Source: CAZDQL01 sp964507325 (GTDB taxonomy: Bacteria; Planctomycetota; UBA1135; GCA-002686595). Taken from it: DNA of 10,058 bases. The stretch spans positions 1-10,058 of the forward strand of contig CAZDQL010000151.1 of assembly GCA_964507325.1 (NCBI GenBank), written 5' to 3'. The notes under the pieces are model-generated. The model was not told the origin of the DNA, made no database searches, and saw nothing but the letters and a program-made list of their open reading frames with translations. The position numbers were made by a program, and so were the translations under genes. Each line of letters begins with the position of its first letter. Position 1 is the stretch's first letter. Shown in pieces: positions 1-6,601 of this stretch.

Positions 1-842
1 GGCCGAGCGGCGTCTCGCTCCTCTTCCACGAGGCCCTGATCGATCGCCTGGACGCCGGCGACCTGGACCTCCCCGAGCTCGACGAGAACGCGGCGCGGGT
101 GGTGGCCCTCACCGCGCGCCCCGACTCCGACGCCCACGAAGCGGCCGTCTCCCTCAAGGCCTGCCCCGAGCTCGCCGACCGCGTGGTCTGGATCGCCGGC
201 TCGGCCCTCTACGCCCCCGTGGCGCCGATCGAGACGATCGATCAGGCCGCCCAGCGCCTGGGCATGCGCGCCGTCGGGGAGCTGGCCCTGGCCTGCATGC
301 TGCGCACGGAGCTCTACGAGCCGCTCTTCTCCACCGCCCGGGACGTGCAGCAGCTCTGGCGCCAGGCCGCGGTGATGGGGGTCTACGCCCAGCGCCTCTC
401 GCGCATGCGACGCGGCGCGAGCGAGGCCTCGATCCTCTCCGGCATCCTGGCGGACGTGGGCAAGCCGCTGGTGATCTCCCTCCTGGCGGAGCTGGAGAAG
501 GCCCTCGGCCAGGAGCTCACCAGGGGCGCGTCCTCCACCCTGGTCGAAGCGTTGCACGTGGCCGTGGGCGTGGCCCTGGTCAAGTCGTGGGGTCTGCCGC
601 GCTCGGTGCTCTTGTCGGTCGCCTTCCACCACGCCTTCGAGCGCGCTCCCGAGGGGAACGAGGAGGCCGCCATCGCCTGTCTGGCGGACACCCTCACCCG
701 CCGCGTCCTGGCCGCCGGGGGCGGGCAGCACGAGGCGATCGAAGAGCTGCCCGTCGTGGCCGCCCTGCGGCTCAGCGAGGAGGAGATCGACGAGCTCCTC
801 GCCGACACCGACGAGATCGTGGCGGCGGCGTCGGTCTTCTAG
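1..842 (+). CDS. HDOD-domain signalling protein, 5' end outside the window
   Basis: The reading frame is open from base 3 to the TAG at 840-842, giving 279 visible residues; the true start lies upstream. The GTG at 99 falls inside the domain and is not a credible start. The visible part covers essentially one HDOD domain. Recognisable pieces are the 'LPELDENAARVVALT' entry, the 'NSALY'-type segment (here GSALYAPVAPIETIDQA), the 'LG(M)RAVGELALA' helix, 'GILADVGKPLV' and 'KSWGLPRSVLLSVAFHH'. The HD pair of true phosphohydrolases is AD here ('LADVGK'). This is normal for HDOD proteins, which lack catalytic metal ligands and act as non-enzymatic regulatory modules in signalling, motility or cell-cycle control. 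The C-terminus is an acidic helix (LSEEEIDELLADTDEIV). No partner gene is visible, and the neighbour downstream is convergent. An N-terminal receiver or other domain could lie off the edge. The family call is firm; the specific role is unknown. Confidence 0.85.
   Translation, partial: PSGVSLLFHEALIDRLDAGDLDLPELDENAARVVALTARPDSDAHEAAVSLKACPELADRVVWIAGSALYAPVAPIETIDQAAQRLGMRAVGELALACMLRTELYEPLFSTARDVQQLWRQAAVMGVYAQRLSRMRRGASEASILSGILADVGKPLVISLLAELEKALGQELTRGASSTLVEALHVAVGVALVKSWGLPRSVLLSVAFHHAFERAPEGNEEAAIACLADTLTRRVLAAGGGQHEAIEELPVVAALRLSEEEIDELLADTDEIVAAASVF
839..842. other. CTAG shared by two convergent stop codons
   Basis: Bases 839-842 read CTAG. The plus-strand HDOD gene ends with TAG at 840-842. 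The minus-strand secreted-protein gene ends with TAG read from 841 to 839. The genes overlap tail to tail by four bases through a palindromic tetranucleotide, so a single change in the central TA alters both stops. Confidence 0.9.
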
Positions 843-1756
843 AGCCTGAAGCGCAGCATCAGCCCGTTCGAGGTGCTGAACTGCGCTCCCCCCGCCGCCG
901 GATCGCGGAACCAGGCCTGGAAGTGCACCGAGGATCCGGGCAGGAAGCTGGCGCCCGGCGGGAGCTGCGTGTAGTCCACCGCGTAGTCCAGCCGCCCATT
1001 CTTGGCCACCACCATCGGCAGGCGCAGGATCGGGTTGCCGAGACACAACCAGCCGTTGCCGAAGGGCTCCTGTGCGATGCTCCTGCTGAAGATGAACATC
1101 CCCGGCTTGTCAGGCACCGGCGCCGCGTGCAGAGCGAGGTCGTTGAGCGTGATGCTGGTCGATCCCGTGAAGCTGATGTTCGCCGGCGCCCCCGTCGAGT
1201 TCACCCGGTGGACGCAGTAGTTGGATCCCGAGACGAGCATCCAGGTCTCGAAGGCCACCCGCCACCCGCAGTCCGCGTAGCAGTTAGGACCGTTGAGGTA
1301 GAGCTCCTCCGGGTAGGCGGGCGCGCCGACCTGCGGATCCACGTAGCTGCCCTTGACCATCATCCCCGACCCGTTGCCCCGCATCTCGATCACGAAGGTG
1401 TCGTCTTGCGAGAGGTACAGGTTGGCGGTGCCAAGGTAGAAGAACGTCTGCTCGTCTCCGGCGGTCGTCTTCTCGTACGTGGCCGCCCACTCCGCGGGCT
1501 GCGTGGTCCAGCCATCTCCGCGCCGGATTCGGAACGACGCCCGCGCGCCGACCGGTCCGGCCAGGGTCATCTGGAAGCCGTCGAGCAGCCCCGAGACCCC
1601 GACACGCACCTGCTGCTGCCAGACCTTGGTGGTGTCCCCGAGGTTGAAGCAGGCGTCTTGATCCGGGCTGATCTGATCGAACTGGCCGGTCTGCGCTAAG
1701 GCTGGGCCGGCACTGATCAGGGTGCCCGCCAGGAGGTAGGCGAGACGGAGAGACAT
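839..1756 (-). CDS. Secreted two-domain beta-rich protein with planctomycete-type C-terminal module
   Basis: 305 residues, starting at the ATG read from 1756. The N-terminus is a clear Sec signal peptide: MSLR, a hydrophobic stretch, then a PALA/Q cleavage site near residues 21-22. No good Shine-Dalgarno sequence precedes the ATG. Mature residues about 23-178 look like a beta-sandwich: a 'VSGLLDGFQMTLAGPVG' start, 'GDGWTTQP', 'DDTFVIEMRGNGSG' and a final 'WRVAFETWML'. Residues about 180-305 form a second module with YCVHRVNSTGAP, LNDLALHA, PFGNGWLCLGNPILRLP and HFQAWFRDP. From memory this module is common at the C-termini of exported proteins of high-GC Planctomycetota. Five cysteines lie in the mature part (36, 159, 163, 181, 238). 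There are no catalytic motifs, no membrane anchor and no sorting motif that I recognise. A surface or extracellular binding or structural role is an inference; the function is unknown. Confidence 0.8.
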   Translation of the reverse strand: MSLRLAYLLAGTLISAGPALAQTGQFDQISPDQDACFNLGDTTKVWQQQVRVGVSGLLDGFQMTLAGPVGARASFRIRRGDGWTTQPAEWAATYEKTTAGDEQTFFYLGTANLYLSQDDTFVIEMRGNGSGMMVKGSYVDPQVGAPAYPEELYLNGPNCYADCGWRVAFETWMLVSGSNYCVHRVNSTGAPANISFTGSTSITLNDLALHAAPVPDKPGMFIFSRSIAQEPFGNGWLCLGNPILRLPMVVAKNGRLDYAVDYTQLPPGASFLPGSSVHFQAWFRDPAAGGAQFSTSNGLMLRFRL

Positions 1757-1954
1757 GGTGCGGGAAAGGGTGCGGTGAGGGAGGATCGGGAGAGTCGCGA
1801 TCGAAGCCCGGCCACGTTAGGGCGCGGCTTCCGATCCGGCAACGCGCCTCGCCGGCGGACTGAGGAGGGAGTCTCAAAAGGAAACAGAACGGCCAAATCC
1901 CACCCCTGGAAGGCACTCCTCCAGCCCTGCGCCCATCGAGACGATAGCGATCTC
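1757..1954. promoter_or_regulatory. Divergent intergenic region between the secreted protein and the sulfotransferase pair
   Basis: These 198 bases separate the starts of two divergent genes and are the longest non-coding stretch in the window. The reading frame of the plus-strand gene is open back to a GTG at 1775. However, the 60 codons in between encode an Arg-rich, low-complexity segment with no domain resemblance, so I treat them as non-coding. A relatively A-rich patch lies at about 1874-1898. A candidate minus-strand promoter is listed separately. I found no convincing plus-strand -35/-10 pair. An AGGAGG at 1864-1869 has no start codon at a usable distance. Confidence 0.45.
1814..1842 (-). 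promoter_or_regulatory. Candidate sigma70-type promoter for the secreted protein gene
   Basis: Read on the minus strand: TTGCCG (-35, bases 1842-1837), a 17-base spacer, then TAACGT (-10, bases 1819-1814). The -35 box matches the consensus at 4 of 6 positions. The -10 box matches at 3 of 6, including the first T, the A and the last T, which are usually best conserved. Transcription would start near 1807, giving a leader of about 50 bases before the ATG at 1756. This is a match by eye in GC-rich DNA from a group whose promoters are poorly characterised, so it is tentative. Confidence 0.3.
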
Positions 1955-3415
1955 ATGACCCACTCCGAGACACTCGCTCGTCGGGGGGTGGAGGCGTTGG
2001 AACAGGGGCGCTTCGACGACGCCGCCCACGTCTTCGCCGCGCTGGTCGCGCGTCGGCCCGCCGAGCCCGCCCTCTGGCACGATCTCGGGTTGGCGCACCT
2101 GCGCGGCCACGACCTGCCGGCGGCGATCGCGGCCCTGGAGCAGGCGGTCTCCCTCGACCCCGGCTACGAGATGGCACGCCTCAACCTGTCGCGGGCGCGG
2201 CTGGGGGCGGGCGACATCACCGGAGCGACCGAGGACGTCACCCAGGCGTTGGCGCGCGACCCACGCAGCGCCACCGCGCGCGTCCTCTTCGCTCACCTGC
2301 AGGAGGTGGCGGGTGAGGCGGACGCAGCGGCCAGGTCCTACCGCATCGCGGCGCGGCTGGCCCCGCACCTGGCGGCTCCCTGGTGCGGGCTGGCGCGCAT
2401 CGATCGGCTCGAGGAGGGGGAGCTCGCCGCGCTCGAGTCCTATCTCGACCAGGGGAGTCACGAGCGCACCGACGAAGCCTCCCTGCGCCTGGCCATCGCC
2501 CAGGCCTTCGACCGTCGCGGCGAAGCGGCGCGCGCCTTCCGCCACGCGGCTCGGGGCAATGCCCTACGGCACACCCACTACGACCCCGACCTCCAAGCGC
2601 GCCTGGTGCAGAGCATCCTCGCCAGCCAACCCGCCGAGCTCTTCGCGCAGCCGATCGGCGATCGGAGCGAGACGCCGGTGTTCATCCTGGGGATGCCCCG
2701 CAGCGGCACCTCCCTGGTGGAGCAGATCCTCGCGGCGCACCCCGAGGTGCACCCCCTGGGAGAGCGACCTGACGCCGGCCTCCTGGCCCGCGATCTCGCC
2801 TCCCTGACGGGGGCGCGCCCCTTCCCCGCAGGTGTCGGCGACCTCGACGGCGAGAGCGCGCGCACCCTCGCCGAACGCTACCTGCGCGGCGTGGGGGAGC
2901 CTCCCCCCGGGGCCTCCCGCGTGACCGACAAGGCCCCCGCCAACCTGCAGCTCGCGGGCCTCATCGCGCGCATCCTCCCCGGGGCGCGCTTCGTGCACTG
3001 CGCCCGGGATCCGCGGGACGTCGCCCTGTCGAACTTCCTGACCGACTTCGGCGACCACCGGGTGGGATTCGCCAGCTCCCTCGAGCACCTGGCCGCCCAC
3101 ATAGCTGGATTCGAAACGTTGGCCGCCCACTGGCGTTCGATCCCCGCCCTGCGCTGGCACACAGTGCGCTACGAGCGCCTCGTCGCCGACGGCGAGGGGG
3201 AGTTGCGCGAGCTCCTCACCTTCCTCGATCTCCCCTGGGACCCCGCCTGCCTGGAGTTCCACCGCCACGAGCGCCCCTGCCGCACCGCCAGCAGCCAGCA
3301 GGTGCGCCAACCGCTGCACGGCCGGTCGGTGGGTCGTTGGCGCGCGTACGCGCCCTTCCTGGGGCCGGTCCTGAACCTCGTCCAGGAGCCGCACAGCGGC
3401 GAGAGGTGTGCATGA
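1955..3415 (+). CDS. TPR-containing sulfotransferase (PAPS-dependent), likely active
   Basis: 486 residues from the ATG at 1955. An upstream GTG at 1775 is open in frame but adds only unstructured Arg-rich sequence; the TPRs begin right after this ATG. Four TPRs occupy about residues 7-142 and probably bind the acceptor protein or a partner. The sulfotransferase domain (Sulfotransfer_3 type) runs from about 240 to the end. It has the 5'-phosphosulfate loop at 242-257 (VFILGMPRSGTSLVEQ, Arg249), a Glu at 270 in 'PLGE', Lys326 in TDKAPAN, and the 3'-phosphate motif 351-359 (RDPRDVALS, Arg351 and Ser359). C-terminally come 'RTASSQQVRQPL' from 443 and 'SVGRWRAY'. Spacing Arg249+21 to Glu270 and Lys326+25 to Arg351 resembles tyrosylprotein sulfotransferases, by analogy from memory. 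There is no signal peptide, so it is cytosolic. The acceptor is unknown and could be a protein, glycan or lipid. It overlaps the next gene by ATGA. Confidence 0.88.
   Translation: MTHSETLARRGVEALEQGRFDDAAHVFAALVARRPAEPALWHDLGLAHLRGHDLPAAIAALEQAVSLDPGYEMARLNLSRARLGAGDITGATEDVTQALARDPRSATARVLFAHLQEVAGEADAAARSYRIAARLAPHLAAPWCGLARIDRLEEGELAALESYLDQGSHERTDEASLRLAIAQAFDRRGEAARAFRHAARGNALRHTHYDPDLQARLVQSILASQPAELFAQPIGDRSETPVFILGMPRSGTSLVEQILAAHPEVHPLGERPDAGLLARDLASLTGARPFPAGVGDLDGESARTLAERYLRGVGEPPPGASRVTDKAPANLQLAGLIARILPGARFVHCARDPRDVALSNFLTDFGDHRVGFASSLEHLAAHIAGFETLAAHWRSIPALRWHTVRYERLVADGEGELRELLTFLDLPWDPACLEFHRHERPCRTASSQQVRQPLHGRSVGRWRAYAPFLGPVLNLVQEPHSGERCA
3401..3406 (+). promoter_or_regulatory. 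Ribosome binding site of the second TPR-sulfotransferase gene
   Basis: GAGAGG followed by a 5-base spacer (TGTGC) and the ATG at 3412. It lies inside the last codons of the upstream gene. It supports the ATG at 3412 over the in-frame start at 3337 and suggests coupled translation through the ATGA overlap. Confidence 0.6.
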
Positions 3416-5139
3416 GCTCCCAATCGAGATCGCTGGAGGATCCCGTCGTCATGGCGCGCCTCGGGCAGAGGCGCTACGCCGAGGGGGATTGGGAGAAGGC
3501 GGTCGACTACTTCGTGGGCTCGATCGCCCAGCGCCAGGATCTGGCCTGGACCTGGAAGGCGTTGGGGGCGGCTCTCGAGCCGCTGCAGCGCTGGACCGAG
3601 GCCGCCGCTGCCTATGGGGAGGCCACGCGCCTCGCTGCGAAGGACGGCGCAGCCCACCTCGGCCTCGGGCGGGCGCTCCTGAAAGCGGGCCGCGTTCCGG
3701 ACGCGCTGCGCAGCCTGCGCCGCGCCGCGAACCTGCTGCCCGAGTCCGCCTCCTGCCAGGACCTGTTGGGCCTCGCCCTGTACGCGACGGGCCGGCGTGA
3801 CGAAGCGCGCTTCGCCTACCGCCGGGCGATCTCCGCCGATCCCGAACGCGCCAGCGCGCACCACCACCTCGGTCTGCTCCTGGCGGAGCGCGGCGATCTG
3901 GAGCAGGCGCTCGAGCACCTGCGACGCGCCGCCGAGCTCGCCCCCGAGCGCGCTCCCTACCACCGCGAGCTCGCCCGCGCCTCCCTGCGGGCCCGCGACA
4001 TCGACCAGGCGCAGCGAGCCGGGGAGCGGGCCGCCGCCCTCGCCCCGGGGGACGGTCGGGCGTGCGTCGTGCGGGCCCTGACCGCCGAGATGGAGGGGCG
4101 GCGCGCCACGGCCCTGGCGCTCTACCGCCGAGCGCTGGAGCTCGACCCCCGGCAGACGGGCCCCTACTACAAGCTGGCGCAGGCCGGCGAGCTCGAGGAT
4201 CTCTCGGCGATCGACGAGCTCCTGGAGCGCCCCGCTCTCAGCGCCGTGGAGCGCGCCGAGCTCCAGTTCGCGCGCGGGGAGATCCTCTCGCGCAGGAGTG
4301 AGGTCCACGAGGCCTGGCAGGCCTACTCCGCGGGCAACGCCGCCCTCGCCGCCGAGGTAGATCACGACCCTCGCGCGCACCGCGCCCACGTGCGCCGCAT
4401 CATCGACGCCACCCCGCAGGGGGTCTTCGAGGCGCGCCGGGGGTGGGGGGATCCGAATCGCCGTCCCGTCTTCCTGGTCGGCCTGCCGTGCAGTGGCCTC
4501 TCCCTCGTCGAACGTGCGCTCGGGGCCCACCCCGCGGTGGTCGCCCTCGGCGAGCACGACGTCTTCGCGCGTCTCACCCGGCGCTGGCACCGCTTCGCCG
4601 GCCCGGGGGCCGAGTACCCCGACGACCTGCGCAATCTCGACCGCGTCGGGGCGGTGCGTCTGGCGGGGGAGTACCTGCGCTCGCTCTCGTGGGCGGGGAG
4701 TGAGTCTCCGCGGCTGCTCGACTGCACGCCCGGAAACGTCGAGTACCTGGGGCTCGTCGCCTGCGCGCTCCCCAACGCGCGCGTCATCCACGTGCGGGGC
4801 GACCCCGTCGACACCGCCCTCGCGATGTGGATCACGAACTACGGCAAGCACCGCTACCCCTTCGCCTGCGACCTCGAGCACCTGGCGAGCCACCTGGAGG
4901 ATCAGGAGCGCCTCGTGCGGCACTGGCGGGAGGTGCTGCCGCTGCGCTCTTGCGACGTGGCCTTCGAGGACCTGGTGAGCGACCCAGCCGGCCAAGCGGC
5001 GCGGCTGGCGGAATTCCTCGACCTCTCCAGGGAGGACCTGCCCGCCTTCCCGGTCGACGGGCGCCGCACCCAACGCGTGGGGCTCTGGCGCGATTACCGA
5101 CGCTTCCTGGGCCCACTGGGGCGGCTGCGCGAGGAGTAG
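3412..5139 (+). CDS. TPR protein with degenerate sulfotransferase domain (probable pseudoenzyme)
   Basis: 575 residues from the ATG at 3412, which overlaps the upstream TGA as ATGA. Residues 15-252 divide into seven consecutive 34-residue TPRs. A Sulfotransfer_3-like domain follows from about 352. Alignment by eye with the upstream paralogue shows the same fold landmarks (VFLVGLP, AHP, LGE, FACDLEHLASHL, FEDLVSDP, LWRDYRRFLGPL) but altered key positions. The 5'-phosphosulfate loop PRSGTS is PCSGLS, so Arg249 becomes Cys360. Lys326 of DKAPAN becomes Cys438 in DCTPGN. The 3'-phosphate Arg351 and Ser359 become Gly463 and Ala471 in RGDPVDTALA. A segment of about 15 residues holding the RTAS..QVRQP motif is missing. 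The putative catalytic Glu is kept as Glu381. The frame is intact, so this is not a broken gene. A scaffold or regulator of the upstream enzyme is my inference; a divergent enzyme using another donor is possible. Confidence 0.85.
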   Translation: MSSQSRSLEDPVVMARLGQRRYAEGDWEKAVDYFVGSIAQRQDLAWTWKALGAALEPLQRWTEAAAAYGEATRLAAKDGAAHLGLGRALLKAGRVPDALRSLRRAANLLPESASCQDLLGLALYATGRRDEARFAYRRAISADPERASAHHHLGLLLAERGDLEQALEHLRRAAELAPERAPYHRELARASLRARDIDQAQRAGERAAALAPGDGRACVVRALTAEMEGRRATALALYRRALELDPRQTGPYYKLAQAGELEDLSAIDELLERPALSAVERAELQFARGEILSRRSEVHEAWQAYSAGNAALAAEVDHDPRAHRAHVRRIIDATPQGVFEARRGWGDPNRRPVFLVGLPCSGLSLVERALGAHPAVVALGEHDVFARLTRRWHRFAGPGAEYPDDLRNLDRVGAVRLAGEYLRSLSWAGSESPRLLDCTPGNVEYLGLVACALPNARVIHVRGDPVDTALAMWITNYGKHRYPFACDLEHLASHLEDQERLVRHWREVLPLRSCDVAFEDLVSDPAGQAARLAEFLDLSREDLPAFPVDGRRTQRVGLWRDYRRFLGPLGRLREE

Positions 5140-5145
5140 GGGCCG

Positions 5146-5948
5146 CTAGCCCTTCCCCACCTTGCTCAGGCGATCGACGCGCAGGCGGTCGCGCTCGTCG
5201 AAGATCAGGTGCGCGGCGGAGATCACGACCCCCACCGTGCCCAGGGCCACCCCTCCCGCGATGGCGAAGAGGATGAAGAGCTGGTAGCGCGCCGCCTGCG
5301 CGGGATCCTCCCCCGCCAGCATCTGGCCGGTCATCATCCCGGGGATGCTGATGATCCCCACCGCGATCATCGAATTGAGGATCGGAATCGTCCCGCGCCG
5401 CACCGCGTTGCGCACGATCGGTGCCGAGGCTTCGCGGCGCGTCGCTCCGTGGGCGAGCAGCAGCTCGACCTGGGCGCGCTCCCGATCGAAGCCCTCGAGG
5501 GCGGTGTCCAACCCCAGGGCGATTCCGTTCAGGGAGTTGCCGAGCACCATCCCCAGGATCGGGATCGAGTACTGCGGCTCCCACCACGGCCCCGGAGCGT
5601 CGATGACCACATTCAGGCTGTAGAGCGTGACGAACATCGAGCTCACCAGCATCACGCCGATCCCGACGCGGAAGACCCCGGGCACGCGACGCACGCTGCG
5701 GCGCACCGCTTCGACGCCCGCGATCGTGGCCATGGCGAGGCCCACCGCCAGCACTGCCCACGGCTGGCCGGAGCGGAAGACCCAGCCCAGCACCAGCCCC
5801 AGGAGGGCGAGCTGCACGGTCGCCCGCAGGGCCGCCAGCAGCAGGCGCCGCTCCAGGTTCAGGCGCAGGGCGAGGCTCAGCCCTGCGCCGAGCAGGATCA
5901 GGAGCGAGGCCAGACCGAGGTCCAGGTAGGAGAGGGCGACGGCGGCGA

Positions 5949-5952
<4 letters not shown>
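5146..5952 (-). CDS. fetB: FetB/YbbM-type ABC transporter permease (UPF0014 family)
   Basis: 268 residues starting at the GTG read from 5952, close to the roughly 260 of E. coli FetB. The start is set by the GTGA overlap with the upstream ATPase stop and by an SD-like sequence just before it; longer in-frame extensions would run inside the ATPase gene. It is an integral membrane protein with about six or seven hydrophobic segments. Family motifs are plain: IPILGMVLGNSLNGIAL (about 130-146), LLAHGATRREA (165-175), and IPILNSMIAVGIISIPGMMTG followed by QMLAGEDPAQAARYQ (189-224). In E. coli FetAB is described as an iron exporter linked to peroxide resistance; the metal specificity here is inferred from family alone. 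The gene is convergent with the sulfotransferase pair, with a 6-base gap and no visible terminator. Confidence 0.9.
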
Positions 5953-6527
<575 letters not shown>

Positions 6528-6601
6528 GGTGACGTCGCGCGGCAATCCTTACCCATCGCCGTCCCGGCGTCCAGTGGTGTTGGGATAGGTTGGGAGGCGT
6601 G
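6528..6601. promoter_or_regulatory. Short divergent spacer between the ABC pair and the metallopeptidase
   Basis: 74 bases separate two divergent starts, so promoters for both directions must lie here or inside the coding sequences. I could not identify a convincing -35/-10 pair on either strand. A short perfect inverted repeat, CGCCG-TCC-CGGCG (6557-6569), sits in the middle; at this GC content a five-base stem may be chance. Confidence 0.35.
6592..6597 (+). promoter_or_regulatory. Ribosome binding site of the M1 metallopeptidase gene
   Basis: GGGAGG followed by a 4-base spacer (CGTG) and the ATG at 6602. It decides for this ATG over the in-frame TTG at 6590, which overlaps the start of the SD itself, and over the in-frame GTG at 6599. 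Confidence 0.6.

Noticed and set aside
587..1699. 370-codon plus-strand open frame spanning the HDOD gene end and the secreted-protein gene
   Set aside because: It is Arg/Gly-rich and motif-free, out of frame with HDOD and antisense to a protein with a signal peptide and recognisable modules.
1862..1870. Strong AGGAGG-like sequence in the divergent intergenic region
   Set aside because: No ATG, GTG or TTG follows within the usual 5 to 12 bases, so it does not mark a small gene.
1775..1954. Possible N-terminal extension of the first TPR-sulfotransferase from a GTG at 1775
   Set aside because: The 60 codons give an Arg/Ser-rich segment with no domain resemblance, and the region must also hold promoter elements. 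The TPRs begin immediately after the ATG at 1955.
3169..5073. 634-codon open frame on the minus strand, antisense to the sulfotransferase genes
   Set aside because: It has no recognisable domain and a Gly/Arg/Val-rich composition typical of the complement of GC-rich genes, while both plus-strand genes have clear family motifs.
6557..6569. Inverted repeat CGCCG-TCC-CGGCG as an operator
   Set aside because: A five-base GC stem is expected often by chance in this composition, and no second copy was seen nearby.
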